Shown here piece by piece: positions 37,101 to 48,800 of a DNA stretch of 64,000 nt. The notes beneath the pieces were generated by a model. It saw nothing but the letters and a program-made list of their open reading frames with translations. It had not been told where the DNA came from and ran no database searches. This DNA is from Xiphophorus maculatus (Eukaryota > Chordata > Actinopteri > Cyprinodontiformes > Poeciliidae). Numbering within the stretch: position 1 is the first letter of the stretch; each line of letters begins with the position of its first letter. Both the position numbers and the translations under genes were made by a program. The stretch lies in contig NC_036460.1 of the NCBI RefSeq assembly GCF_002775205.1, forward strand, positions 21,718,751 through 21,782,750. The letters are read 5' to 3'.

Positions 37101-40100
37101 GCTTGTTTTCCACAGCGGGAGTATGTAAAGTGTCTGGATGCGATGCCTGCTCTGACACCCTGGAGAGACATGTCTGGCCTGGAGTTATGTTAGGGCATGA
37201 GGAGGAGGAGTGACTCCTCTGAGTAGCAGACTGCCCTCGGTGAGGCTGAAATGGGCCCACAGAGATGCGGGGTTTAAATGACAAGACTGTGACTGTGGGT
37301 GTCTTTGTAGATGAATCATCATACCTCTGCTGGTGTATGGATGGCGTAGTATATTCTGCCTGCCCTTGCTCATTCGCTGTATGTAAAACTGGTTCGGCCC
37401 TCAGAACAGAATAGTTCAATTTATGCTTATGATCTGTGTTGCTCTGAATAATTGATATATTGAGAGAACTGCTCACAGTAAAGTGGGACTTGGCTCTCTG
37501 AAATCGGGTTGTGAGTGAAGGCTGTTTAGCTGTGTTAGCAGCACTCCTGCTTGGGGAAATAAGTGGCGTAAACATAGAAATAAATCCAGATATTTTTGAC
37601 ACTGCAGCAGCAGGAAATTTAACCTCAAACTCTTGAGAACTTGTTTCCTTCAGTGGTAACATAATGTCTTCTTTTGGAAGCTACTCTTCCCTTAGATCTG
37701 GTGCCTGGGATCTTACAGATGGGTGTGGCAGCTGGAAATTGCTTGTCACCTCAAAAGAAAATGACTTATTTGTTAGGTCTCTTATTTGTGAAGCATTTTC
37801 ACCCAGATGAATACCCTTGTGCTCAGAGCCGTCCAACTCTTTAATCAAACCATGATAGGAAGACAGCTTTTCAACAATGCTCTCTTTGTCTCCGTTAAGT
37901 TCTTTCCAATTTGTTGCCAGTTCAGGGGGAACATTTGTCACATCCTCCTTCCCAATATCCTTGTTAAATTTTCTGTCCTCCCCACTTCCAGCCTTTTTCC
38001 TCCAAAAATTGTCTCTGCTTTCCAGCAGTATCCAGGGTTGAATTCTGCATATTTATTTTAGTCACACCTTCTCTTTTGGCGCCTCTCTCATCGTTGACTT
38101 CACCATGTTGTGTATTTTTGTCATGTCTCAGAAGTACATGCTCTTCTCTGCTTGTCTTGGTGATGAACTCTTTCATTTCTCCACCCTCTCTGTATGTGGT
38201 TTGGTTTATCTCTGCTGCTTGTTTTTCAATTTCAGGATCATCTAATCTTAATAATTCCTACCTTTTGTTTTCCAGGATTTCATCATCTTTGAGAAACATT
38301 TTTGTAATTTCTCTGCTGTGGTTGCTGTTGGACTGAAGTGTGTCTTTGTCCTTGTTTTCAGTAACTACACTCAAAACGCTTTCCTGCTCATCTCCAAGTG
38401 TCAGATTGTGAATGTTGTGTAAGTCTATTAATTTGCTATCAGGACTGTTGCCTTCAGAATTCCTCCCCTCAGTGATTTTTGATTGGGCTTCTTTCTGTTT
38501 CTTATTGAAAGACATACTTCTTAGTCCAGTTAATGCCGACTGAGAGACGTCAAAGTCAAAGACCTTCAAGCTAACTTTTCTTGTAGCAAAAGTTGAAGTT
38601 TGTACTCTGGTCATAGCTGTCGCACTCACTGTTGTTTGGAGATTAGCAGGAGACTGTTTATGAGTGACAGTTGCAAGCCTAATTGTTAAATCCTTCGGTA
38701 ACAAAGTCAATATCGACTGTTTGGTCTGAGATGTAGGTTTAGGTTTTGTTTGGCTGTTTGATACAGAGATGAAAGTCCCATCTTTTCCTGTCAGAAAACA
38801 AGACTTGAGATTTTTGACTGTGGAAACAGTTGGCCTGCAAAGGGTGAAGGGTCTTATTGCAGCAAGAGCTTCAATCGAGTTCATTCTTGTAGGATGTGAA
38901 GCAGTGCCATGAGCGTGACCTTTTGGGAGAGTACTGTTAAAACTGCTGAGGGGAGCAATGAAAGGTGCATTGCTCACTGGCCCAGTGCTGATGTCCTGAT
39001 TTTTCAAGCTTGTTGAGAGACTGTGGGAAGCCTTTCCTTCCTCTGAGTGAAAGGCATTGGATTTGGCTGAGGCTCCCACATGGAGACATTTTTGTTAAAT
39101 ATCTCTTGATGTCCATGTGTCACTGGTTTCTCACCGGTGTAAGAAGGCTTTGATGAGGGATATTGCGCTATGGATGTTAACTTTGGACTTGCTGTGGAAA
39201 AAGTTTTGCTGGGATAGGTACGACTTGGAGGTAGTGTTGTGAATTTGTGTTTTTCTGTTGATAGTTCAGCAGCAATATGAGAGAAAAAAGAAACAGTTTT
39301 TCTCTCAGTCTTATTATGGGTAAAAGGAAGAGATGTGCGGTTGTAATTTATTGCATTTTTGAAATTGTTGCTCTCTTTGGCCTGTTTGCTTTCCCCAGTT
39401 GAAGAAGAATGGAAACTGTTTAATGAAGTCAAACTAAGAGAACCTAAAGAAATATAAGGTGAAGCAGTAGGGCTGGCTGCAAATTTCTCACTGGACATTG
39501 CTTTTCAATCTTTCAGACAGGTCAAACACAAGTCGGTCACATCATTTCCTTTCATTGAATTTTTTGTTGGATCAGCCTGGAGGATGAATTGCATTGTACT
39601 AGACAGATCCACATTTTCTCCTAGGTTTGTTATGCTCTTCTCTTGAGGTCGTAAATCATCACTGTCATTAAGCAACTCCGTCAGGTTATCAATTACATGA
39701 GGACGAGATGCAGATGGGATTGGAAGTAAAAGTCCTGGATCAGCAGATGTGGGAATAACAGAGTTGGCATTTCTGTGAATCCTGATTGCATACGGCACAG
39801 AAAACCAAGGAGGGGCTTTGACTGCCATGGCAGACAAATGGACATGTTGCTCAAAGGTATCATTCAACACCCGTGCAGCATGTGTGGAAGACGAAACACT
39901 CTTTGCATAATCAGACTTCAGAGGGACTTTTGATTCTGAATGGAAAGCTGTCGATGATTGTAGAGAGTTTTGCACATTACTGGAGAGAATATTTCCCATG
40001 CTTTGTAAAGTAGTAGCTAACGATGTGGTTGGCATCCCCTCATTAGTTGGCTTTAGTTTTGTGTCAAACACGTTTGCTTTTGGAAACTCAGCAGTCGGCT

Positions 40101-41268
40101 CCTCCTCGGTGCCTCGGTGTGTCGTCTGTGAAGGTACTGCTTCTGTGCCACGAACAATTGTGATTGTTTTCTCCAAAAGCCAATACTTTGTGACAGCAGT
40201 GCCTTTTGTTTGTTCTGGGAGGTAACTTTGGAAATCTTCTCGCTCTCCCCCAACTACTGAAAAATAACAAAACATGTCAATCAAATTTTATCCTCAAAGG
40301 ATGTTTTTTTTTTACTACTCGTAGTAGGAATAGTAGTAATAGCAGTATCAAATAAAAATGAAACCCAAATAAAAGAAAGAGCTGATGCAGGCAAAAACAT
40401 ATTATGAAATACTGTATGTTATCAAAATAGGTGAGCTATATGCAAACATGGGTAGCAGAGGGGGAATATCTTCAGTGTTGGTTTACTACATTTAATCATA
40501 CAAATTCCCAGTGGCAATCACTTGCACTTTATGCATTTTTAATCACTGAGCACATGAATTTAATGGTTCCTACAACCTCCATGCATTGGAGCTGTAAATA
40601 AAATAAAATAAAACACTGTGAAACATGAATATAATGATTTCCTTAAAATGACACATTTGTTAATATTTGACGTTACATTTTATTGGTTTACATTCAAGGG
40701 CCTTGACGACATATTAAATCATTTAAATCCTAGCGTGGCTGAAATTAATTTAATGAACTGGTGACAGATACTAGATGATGTGTGACTGATTAGCTAATTA
40801 TTAAATGTCTGGTGATTTATCTATTAATTGTAATGCTAGCAGTAGGCGGTTTTGTGATTACATTACATTTTGTTGTTACACATTACACTGTAAATTAGAT
40901 GAAAGTCAATCTCTACATTAATACATAAATGCATAAATTTTAACATTGTTGACATTTATTTCTGTTCCTGATGTTTACAAAGTTACAGTGTGATAGTTTC
41001 TTAATAACTTTATATTGCCATTTTTAGGAAGAGACAAGTGAAAATAATAAATCATAGGTCCGTTTTTAACCTAAGAACTAGATCTGCCAAATAAAACAGT
41101 CAACAACCATCAACAAACCTGCAACACCAACCAACTTACTATTTAACAAAGGCTAAAAAAATCATTTGGAAGGTCATTTTGTTCTATTTTCACCCCAAAT
41201 TAATTCCAAAAATATTACACACCTGTAAGTAGGAAAACAGCAAGTGGAAAGGAGTTAAACTTCCACAT
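26487..41268 (-). CDS. Mucin-like, ZP-domain, single-pass membrane protein gene, apparently damaged
   Basis: I do not recognise this as a named gene. Supported exons are: 41268-41223 (signal peptide), about 40256-34993 (Ser/Thr-rich), 31506-31290 and 30415-30174 (ZP-C), 27226-27097 (end of ZP) and 26833-26487 (transmembrane segment, tail, TGA stop). If intact it would encode about 2,000 residues. The order signal peptide, long O-glycosylation-type spacer, ZP module, membrane helix and short tail is that of ZP polymer-forming or cell-surface proteins. Exon 1 joins exon 2 cleanly (phase 1, giving Val), and 27226-27097 joins 26833-26487 cleanly (phase 1, giving Asp). The large exon carries several stops and frameshifts, and the 31506/30415 junction is out of phase, so the locus may be a pseudogene or contain sequence errors. 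ZP-N was not located. It sits between ttc12 and ankk1, which are adjacent in human. Confidence 0.7.
27097..27226 (-). other. Exon for the end of the ZP module and hydrophobic patch
   Basis: This 130-nt exon has clean splice sites (CTGCAG before it, ATAG/GTAATT after it). It begins QCLQQRSV, at the place where ZP proteins usually have a polybasic cleavage site; here only Gln-Gln-Arg is present. It then has NLRNRISFGPVLK, resembling the external hydrophobic patch that controls ZP polymerisation. The phase-1 end matches the next exon. Confidence 0.7.
30606..30735. repeat. Cluster of adjacent palindromes
   Basis: Three stems lie in a row. CTTGAGTTGG pairs with CCAACTCAAG. AGTTACTCTTA pairs with TAAGAGTAACT. 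A perfect 25-base stem (30683-30707 with 30711-30735) has a 3-base loop TGG. It lies in an intron of the ZP/mucin gene. No terminal duplications or known repeat motifs were seen. Confidence 0.85.
31126..31173. repeat. (TA)n microsatellite
   Basis: About 24 TA units, flanked by GTGTG on the left and CACA on the right, so the whole is palindromic. Intronic. Confidence 0.9.
32815..32895 (-). other. Weak candidate exon of the ZP/mucin gene
   Basis: An 81-nt segment lies between an acceptor (TTCAG) and a GTGAGC donor. It is open in two frames, one reading QVENSAVIVSNISEYRHKS. It has no Cys and no recognisable motif, and its frame does not chain with the ZP-C exon. Confidence 0.2.
33030..34164 (-). 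mobile_element. 5'-truncated non-LTR retrotransposon (LINE), RT C-terminal part
   Basis: On the minus strand the element reads part of a reverse transcriptase. It shows PILFINFMDRISRRSQG and the catalytic-motif context LLFADDVVLL, then VLPQVEEFKYLGILF and the familiar fish-LINE C-terminus (RRIGAASAVKWALYRS, RLAWERLGIPPEELE), ending in an (ATGG)n tail. The frame shifts once near 33.69 kb at a G run (C run on the plus strand), and the 5' end is truncated, so it is dead. The 8-base sequence TTCAATTT flanks both sides (33022-33029 and 34165-34172), a probable target-site duplication. It sits in a ZP/mucin intron. The clade is not assigned. Confidence 0.9.
34463..34563 (-). other. Candidate extra exon of the ZP/mucin gene
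   Basis: A 101-nt segment has a strong acceptor (pyrimidine-rich tract ending CCATAG) and a GTAACT donor. One frame reads SNATFTFTWNEDHTDQINSV, then TIVLRL, with alternating hydrophobic residues like a beta-strand. That frame does not follow from the phase-2 end of the preceding exon. It may be part of ZP-N or of a spacer. A second, weaker candidate lies at 32895-32815. Confidence 0.35.
34993..40256 (-). pseudogene. Giant Ser/Thr-rich mucin-like exon with stops and frameshifts
   Basis: The minus strand is almost continuously open over 5.3 kb, but in changing frames. The longest uninterrupted piece spans 37662-35848 (about 600 codons). Composition is rich in Ser, Thr, Pro, Asn and His, with almost no Cys and many NxS/T sites, as in mucin-like stalks. 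In-frame stops occur at 39505-39507 (TGA), 38258-38260 (TAG), 37681-37683 (TAG), 35848-35850 (TAA) and 35582-35584 (TGA). Frame changes are needed near 39089-39093, 37994-37998 and 35472-35477, each at a run of five or six A/T, and another near 35.81 kb. The acceptor at 40256 and the donor at 34993 (GG then GTAATG) look good. No introns of plausible size would remove the lesions. Either recent decay or assembly error would fit; the separate in-frame stops favour decay. Confidence 0.65.
41223..41268 (-). other. Signal-peptide exon of the ZP/mucin gene
   Basis: ATG at 41268 opens MWKFNSFPLAVFLLT, a short hydrophobic signal peptide with a basic residue near its start. A GT donor follows (ACAG then GTGTGT). 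The phase-1 end joins the acceptor before 40256 to give V-V-G-G-E-R-E-D in the frame of the next exon, which supports both the start codon and the splice. Confidence 0.75.
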
Positions 41269-42750
41269 TTCTGTTCTTGTCTTTTAACAGTCACTATAAA
41301 CCCAAGTGAGTAAAAGCTCTTGGTGTTTTTTTGTGCTGTGTAGCACAGGGTTTCAGCTGTTTGCAGATATATCCGCATGGACCCTGATAGTGTCGTCACT
41401 TGCAAGGTGGCTGTCCTTTGAACGTCATTATCACAAAGATCACATTTCTCTGTAGCTTTTTTTTTTTCAGTTACATGGATCTACAGCGTCAATGAATTCA
41501 GAAAATATTGATCAAAAGTAACTGATCAAGAACTATAACAAATGTTTATTAGAAAAATGATTGCAATGTGTGGCATTTGAGTGACTGATCAACGTGTCGT
41601 TAGCATGATGGTCATTCATTTGTCCACTGCAATATACTTTTTAACCATTTCCTGAGGTAAAATGTCCATACAGCTTAAGTGATTTTTAAAAGTAGACATT
41701 TTGTGACACTAGTTTGAATTTATAGTGGATTTTCCGTAATTCATATAATCAGACATTCTCCCATAAAATATTAATAAATGTCTTTTTTTTTTTATTGCAT
41801 ACAAGCACCAAATTATTTTTGCCATTAACAAGGTTCTGACATCCTTCTTGCTAGACAAATTTTAATTGGGTGGTCTGGCACTGAACTGAGTTTCCGGCAT
41901 GGTTTATAATTTTTTAAAAAGGGGTGGAGGGCCCAACCTGAAACCTTAATTTAGCTTCTTTATTGATTCTATAATCAGTTTCACAGCCCAGAGTCAAGTG
42001 AGCTCTACATCATCATCCCCCGATGGGAGTATGAAAGTATGAAAGATCCAGACAGAATTAAAGTGACTTTAGAAAAGATAAAGCCAAATAGGATTGAGCT
42101 TCAGGAAAGACCCTGATTTAAAATGTATAACCTATACTTGGCCTTGCCAGATAGCCTGCCAATTTAAATTTTCTCTACATTTTCTAAACAATTGTAATCA
42201 AACGTTCAGAATCATCTACCACAAATGCTGTTGATGGGGTAAAACAAGTGTGTAATCTGTCTACAATTAGTGAAGGAAATAAAACTGATTTCACATTTTT
42301 CAATCCAATTCTTGTTTTTAGAGTTTAATTTGAATGTAAATATAATCATTCCAAAACTTGAAAGTTTAATTTGGTGCAGCATCAAATTAATATAAAATTC
42401 AAGATTACGGTACTGTCATAGCAGACACATGACTGCAAATGCCTGACGTTGTATCCATCTTTTTATTAAGATAGAGCCTCCAAACAAACAAACGGTTATT
42501 CTGCAAAAATGCAAAATAGCATTTTTTGCTCCCTAGGTAAAGACATTACATTTATTTTAAAAAATGCAAAATATGTCTAATTAGTCAGAAATGTCATGAA
42601 ACAAAGAGCATTGCTAATGGACGTGACATTGTTAATGTAGACAGAAAGATAGATGAAGATATTCTTAATCAATTTTATGTTTAATTCTTTAGGTCACAAA
42701 TAAATACCTTTACATCAGAATCATTAATGAGAAAACATCTTCAATGCAGT
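41269..42750. other. Short intergenic region between ttc12 and the ZP/mucin gene
   Basis: About 1.5 kb with no open frame of note and no repeat I could recognise. It should hold the promoter of the ZP/mucin gene and the end of the ttc12 transcript. Confidence 0.6.
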
Positions 42751-42756
42751 TTTATT
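42751..42756 (-). other. Candidate polyadenylation signal of ttc12
   Basis: AATAAA on the minus strand, 100 bases downstream of the ttc12 stop codon. It is the nearest canonical hexamer I noticed. No transcript evidence is available. Confidence 0.45.
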
Positions 42757-42855
42757 CGAATAAGTATGAATGAGTTTTTAAAAAAATGCTTTTCTATGCT
42801 GAGCACAAGAAAACAAGAGATTTTGCTGCATATCAAAACATTTCAGATTGTATTT

Positions 42856-45800
42856 TTACTGCTCTGTATTGATGAGTTTCACACAGGAGTGTAGAATCTC
42901 AAGGCCATGAAGCTCTCGAAGTTTGTGCACATGTCTGAAAAAATGAAGAAAAAAAAGGGTTTTTTTTAAAAGAAAATATTATGACACAATGTCCAGTGTG
43001 CTGACATTCAATTTAAACACTTGTGTGACCTTCGCTACAGAGCAATCAACTCATCCTCAACAAAGTCCAAGCCTATCAGCCCCAAGGTGCATTTAGGGCC
43101 TTCAAAAAGGACACTGACGTAAGAACACTTACAACAGATTAGAGCATTTATTACAGAATGACACACAGTTGTGCTTCGTGTTGGCTGCTCTCAAATATCA
43201 AGCGATGCTCTTGTGCCATTAAAGCAAGTCTGACAGTTTGTCCCTGAGCCTTGTGATTCACAACATTTGACTAAGTGTACACAATAGGAAGAGAGACTCT
43301 TTCTCAGCTGAAATGGGACAACGGTTTGCATGCAGAGGTCAAAGGCAGGCCAATTCAGAAGCAACGTGTTAGGAGGCAGAAAGAAAAGACTTTGACCCAG
43401 TTAAAGGTTTTGCCGATTCAACAAAGAAATCCTTTTAGCCAAGATATCTATACCTGTTTATCATTTATAACAGCATGACACTGAAGTTGACTTTTTTTTC
43501 TAAAAGGGTTTGTAATAGCTTGGAACTGTAACCTGAGCGTCCCCGAAAGTTTGGAGGAATTCACTAACACACATTCATCTCCTGGAAAGAGAACCTCTCT
43601 TTTCCTGAACATATGTGAATATTCTCATGCTGTTTATACTTCCCAAATTGTCCAATTAAAATTATCCAGATTTTAATGTCTGTGTAATGGAACACAATGT
43701 TGATCCAATTGCAACATAATTCAGGTGAAATTTAATAATTCAACTCATGCAAGCATGCATAACCTTATCTGTGTGATCAGCAAACAGATCAGATAAGACC
43801 CACTGATGCAATATATAAGAGAAATAAGTTAGAAAAAAGTATGAGACTACATTGTTATGCACAGTGCCTTTTCCTTTGATTGCAAGGATGAAAACTCTTT
43901 TTGCCAGATCTGCAAACTAGAGAATTGGTTGCATTGATATTCCAAAGACAACACTACACCGTGATTTTAGCTAGACCAAGAATTTACTGCAGGCCATTGT
44001 GTGTGATGAGCTTCCAATGGGAGTTGCTGAGACATGGTTAATGTATGCAAACTGCACTTGGTCTGCATCTGATGTTTGCTACGACACTCCAGAGTGAGCT
44101 AAATAACCACGAAATGGTATCAGGTTCGTCTCCTGTGCTTGGATGGGTAATAAACAACATACCCACCGAAACATGTGTGTAATGTTTGACAGGTAAAATC
44201 CTGGAGAAGAAAAGGAACAACAGGAGAATGCAAAATTGGTTGTAGCTAGGCCAACTTGGGATGTGTCGCTATGCAGACAAGACTTCATTTACTACCAGTT
44301 CCAGCTGTTTACTTGCATTTGCAGCATCTGGCATATGATCATTATATGGTCATATATCAGAAACTTGTTCCAAGATTATCGTAAGCAACAGGATCATTAT
44401 ACTGATTAACTTGGTATGGTCGATCACTAACGGCAAGTGGTCTGGTAAAGCTGTTTATTATCAAAAAATAGTGTTTCCTCTGAAATTACCAATGCAATCA
44501 AAAGTTTAATGGTCACTAAACGAGGTTTCAATGTCGATTTCAGGTTAAGCTGTTAAAACTAAGCATAGAAAATTATAACACAGTAGACAAATAACACTAT
44601 TTTATCCGTAATAGAGGACTACAATTGGATCTGCATGTAAATATCTGGTGTTGGTTATTACTTATGTAGAAGAAAAGACAACTGCTCAGCAGACACCTTT
44701 GTGATTACACATTGTGATAACAAAACAACATTTTTTTTTTTAAGCAAAAACAGAAATTAGACTTTGTTGGTCAAACATAAAAACTGCAAATCCAAACCAA
44801 AAAGTCATTACATAAGCAATGACAAGTTTTATCTCAAAAAGACACCTGCAAGTATCAGAAAGTGATAACAGAAACAAAACAACTTTTGAGACTGTAATAG
44901 GTATCAGGATACATTTAAGCAACATTTGCATAGAAGCAGAGATGCTCTACAGCAGTCAAAACGAAGACAATTTAAACAATTCTCTCTTGCATTATAACTA
45001 ATATTAAACATTTTCAATTGTTTTTGAAAGGACAAGAAAACATTTGAGCTGCTTTTTTTGAGTAAGAGGCTGGTTACTCGCTAGGTTAAGATCACAATGA
45101 CTCCTGCTAACTGTAGATAAGACACTGACCACTCAGAAGTACTCAGCAGGAGCCCCACTTCAAATAAACAAGAAATCGTTTCAAAGCCAAGACAAAAGCC
45201 TCTGTGACATTTTGACATGGCGGGTTGTGGTTTAAGCCTAGCAGTAGACACAAGAGACATGGGGAAATAATCCAGGGAACAGAGGCAGAGGAGACTAATT
45301 ACAAAACTAATGCAGAATTTTTAATTGATCTCATTCCCCCTCTTTATTCAGTAGCCTGCTGGGATTTGGAAAGGGAGAAACAAACTGCAGCTGCCAGCCA
45401 GTTGTGCTAACCAGCAGTAATAAATTGTTGCTATTTTTTTCCTTTTTCAAAAAGCACAAGAAAACATTTCCACATTTTGAGATTAGGTGGGTTGCCATCC
45501 AAGGAAACGAAATGATTGCTTGCCTCTGTGAACATTTTAACTCAGCTGCGTTGTAGTAGTAAGCACGGTAATTAAAGATCTCCCTTTTGTCTTAAACCCG
45601 CTTTTATTTTTAAAAACGCTGATGAAATTGTTATTTGATTGACTATATTTAGTAAAACAAATAAACTAATGTACTTTAGGAATCCAGAGAAAGCCCTACT
45701 AATGTATCTTTACTCTGCATTTTAATCATTACAAGATGGGTTTTATAGAATCAAGCTGCAAGATCTAAAAATATGCACAGTTCAAACACACCTACCGTAC

Positions 45801-48800
45801 TCATTATTCATGAAAAGAGATGTGTGTTAAGTCTTGACAATTCCGAATATTAAAGAGACATGCACTCAGAAAGTAGTAATAGCTCAAAATTACAGATTAG
45901 TTTTATGTTTAGTTTCTTCAGCCAGAGCTCCATCGTCACTTTGAGACCATTCCAAACTTTAATAACATTAGCTTTCAGAATGTAAATCATATTTGGTGAT
46001 CTGTGAGGTGAGGTGAGGTGTTACCTGGGCTCAGATCGACATAGTTTGCTGAGAGCAATGGCTGCATTTTGCTGCACAGCTGTCTTCTTAGGCTCCCCCG
46101 CAGCGAGCCGCAGTAGAAGCAGCACAATATCAGTACCCAGCAGGTGGGTGGCAACTCCTTCCAGCTCAAAGCAATGGGCCAAGCACAAAGCTGCATTTCC
46201 TGAAATCACCTCATCGCTGTTGGAACGCAGCAAACGACGTAAATTGGAGAGTTCTGCGCAAAATAACAGGTGGAAACCAAATCAGGAAAACATACAATGA
46301 TGAAAGTCACAACCATTCATAAACAGATGCAGGGAAATCAGGGGAAACCTTTCCTTTTTTAGGTGAGCTAGAATGTGCTTTTTTTTCTTTTAGAATTTCT
46401 TTAAACTGGTTTCCATGTCAGAAAATTTATTGCATTTTCTCAGTACTTGGCTTCTACATTTTTGCCTTGGGTCAAATGTTTAGGGACTCTTTCAAGCTTC
46501 CTGGAACAGTTTGCTGGAATTTTTGCCCAATCATGAGAACATAACTAATTCATTTGGGAGTATTCTCAGGTAAATTTTTCGTTTGAAAGATCTAGCTAAA
46601 CCCAAGCTTCAATTTTCAGACTGATGTCTTCAAATTTTGTTTCAATATTTTCGCACATTATTCTTTTCTGTCTTCTGTCTAAGTTTTTGTTGTTGTTCTG
46701 AATGTAATACACACATTATTCACAAACAAACAATCTCCGGGTCACAGAACCTTTCTTCTTATTGAACCTTAAAATGGCTGGACATTTTTCCATGCTCTTT
46801 ACAAATTTGGAAACTTCAAGCAAATAGAAATTTTACCCAAGGGTGAATTAGACTCATGGATGTCCCCAGTTTTTTTTCTGATATCTGGTCAGATTTCTTT
46901 TGATTTTTCTTTAATGAAACACAACAAAGCAGTACGTCTGAGATGTTACGTGATGATATTACTGTTGCATTTCCAGTTATCTTCAATATGATTGAATTAA
47001 CTGATCAGATGCTTGCAACTTTCTGCTCTCCCAAATTGTTTAAAGTCATAGGAATCTTAGAGTATGTAAACTTTTGAGAATTAAAAATCTCTCTTGCTTT
47101 GTTTTTTTAATTAATAAAACTTATTGTTTGAATTCTAAAAAACCTAAAACTGGAAACTGTTTTAGATTTCCAGTTTTAATCAGACCGATATTTAATCAGT
47201 CTGATTAAATATCAGACCGATATTTAATCGGTCTGATATTTAATCGGTCTGATTAAATATCACACCAAGAAAAAAAATAGATTGTGTGCATTTTCATACA
47301 TTTCATGTAAAAATCTGATTTCAGCTCTATAACTGAACTCACACGTTAATTAACAAGTGTTTATTTCAGTTCTGACTCAGAGATCAACCCTTTAGTACTG
47401 CAGTGTTCACACTAATGAAAGAGCCTATTAATGCTAACACGTCAATCATTCCTCACTTTTATCAGACTTCACCAGCTCTTCCCTTGCCGCGTCGCTGACT
47501 GCAGTGCAGAGCGTCAATGTCTTCATGGCAAATTTGGTGGCAGTCTGACCTTTTCCCTTCATAAACAAACACACACACAAATTAATAAGCAAGCAGGATG
47601 TTTTCTATACTGACTCTAGATAAAAAGTCAGATGTCATGAACAACAAAATGAATTAAATTATTTTTCATCTTACATATATCAAACAGCTATTATATAAAT
47701 GCTAATGATGACAGTTCTTCAATATATGTTATTGTTTAGCTATTTCTCTGTAAATCGATTTAACTAGTTTTTTGTCTTTTTATTCTAATTTGACCTTCAG
47801 TGTTATATTCATATTAGGTACCACTTGAAAAAAAAAGAGTCAAAGCTGTCTGTGGGGAGATTGCATAATTTTCTGCATCTTTTGGCAATCAAATGAACAC
47901 AAATGAGAGAGAGGTAGAGTACAGGTTCTGTGTGCGCAGCTCTTTCATGAGTAGAATAAGGGAAGCGTGACTAAGCCATTTCTTTTTCACCATCTTCTTG
48001 TTTTATTTATTCAAGGTTCTTTTTCTGAACCTAGATAGTTTTTCCCATAATAGGTAGCAAAACATCACATGTAACTTTCACCCAAACTTCTTGTCTCCCG
48101 TCTCGCGACTTCTTCTTGGGAAACTACAGTAAAGGGGGCAAGAGCGCCACCTCTTGACATCCCCAAATAGAACAACTGTAATAGGCAGAATTTACATACA
48201 AGATCAATTAATATATCAGTCTAGGTTGATATCATGACAACCATTTAGTCTCAGGAAGAATTTTGGACACTTTTGATTGTCTCTCTTCTCTACTCGAGTT
48301 TTTAAGTATAAAAAGTAGCATATCAAATGTATCACTGATGCAGTCCTTGAGAGCCGTTGCATAATAACGGCTCTCAAGTACTGGACTTGTTGATCCCTGA
48401 ACTAGGCACTGTTTTCCATTCTAATGTTAAACCCCTGCTGTCTGCTAGTACATCAGTAAACAAAATGTAAGCAACATAGAAAATGATGTGAAAGTCTGAA
48501 GTGAAGTTCATTTTCTTTAAGTCAGCTGTGTCTTTGTTATACTTGTACAAACAGTATAACAGAAATCACAGATTTCTAGAATATGTGTCTAAGTGTATGT
48601 GTTAAAAATGTGTTATCTCAAGATTTGAAAGTCTTATTAAGCTATTCCAAGTAATTAAAAAAAACAAACTTAACTGTCTATACAGTTAAATACCTTCAGC
48701 AGCCAGCATATGGTGTGAATGACTTTCCTTCGAACAGCATGCTGAACAGCTTCAGAGGACTGAGGGAGGACAGTGCTCAACACACCCATGGCTCTCTGGA

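Noticed and set aside
36365..37213. Open frames on the plus strand opposite the mucin exon
   Set aside because: They are antisense shadows of the Ser/Thr-rich minus-strand exon.
39505..39507. In-frame TGA read as selenocysteine
   Set aside because: No reason for selenocysteine in a mucin-like stalk, other stops include TAG and TAA, and no SECIS was looked for successfully.
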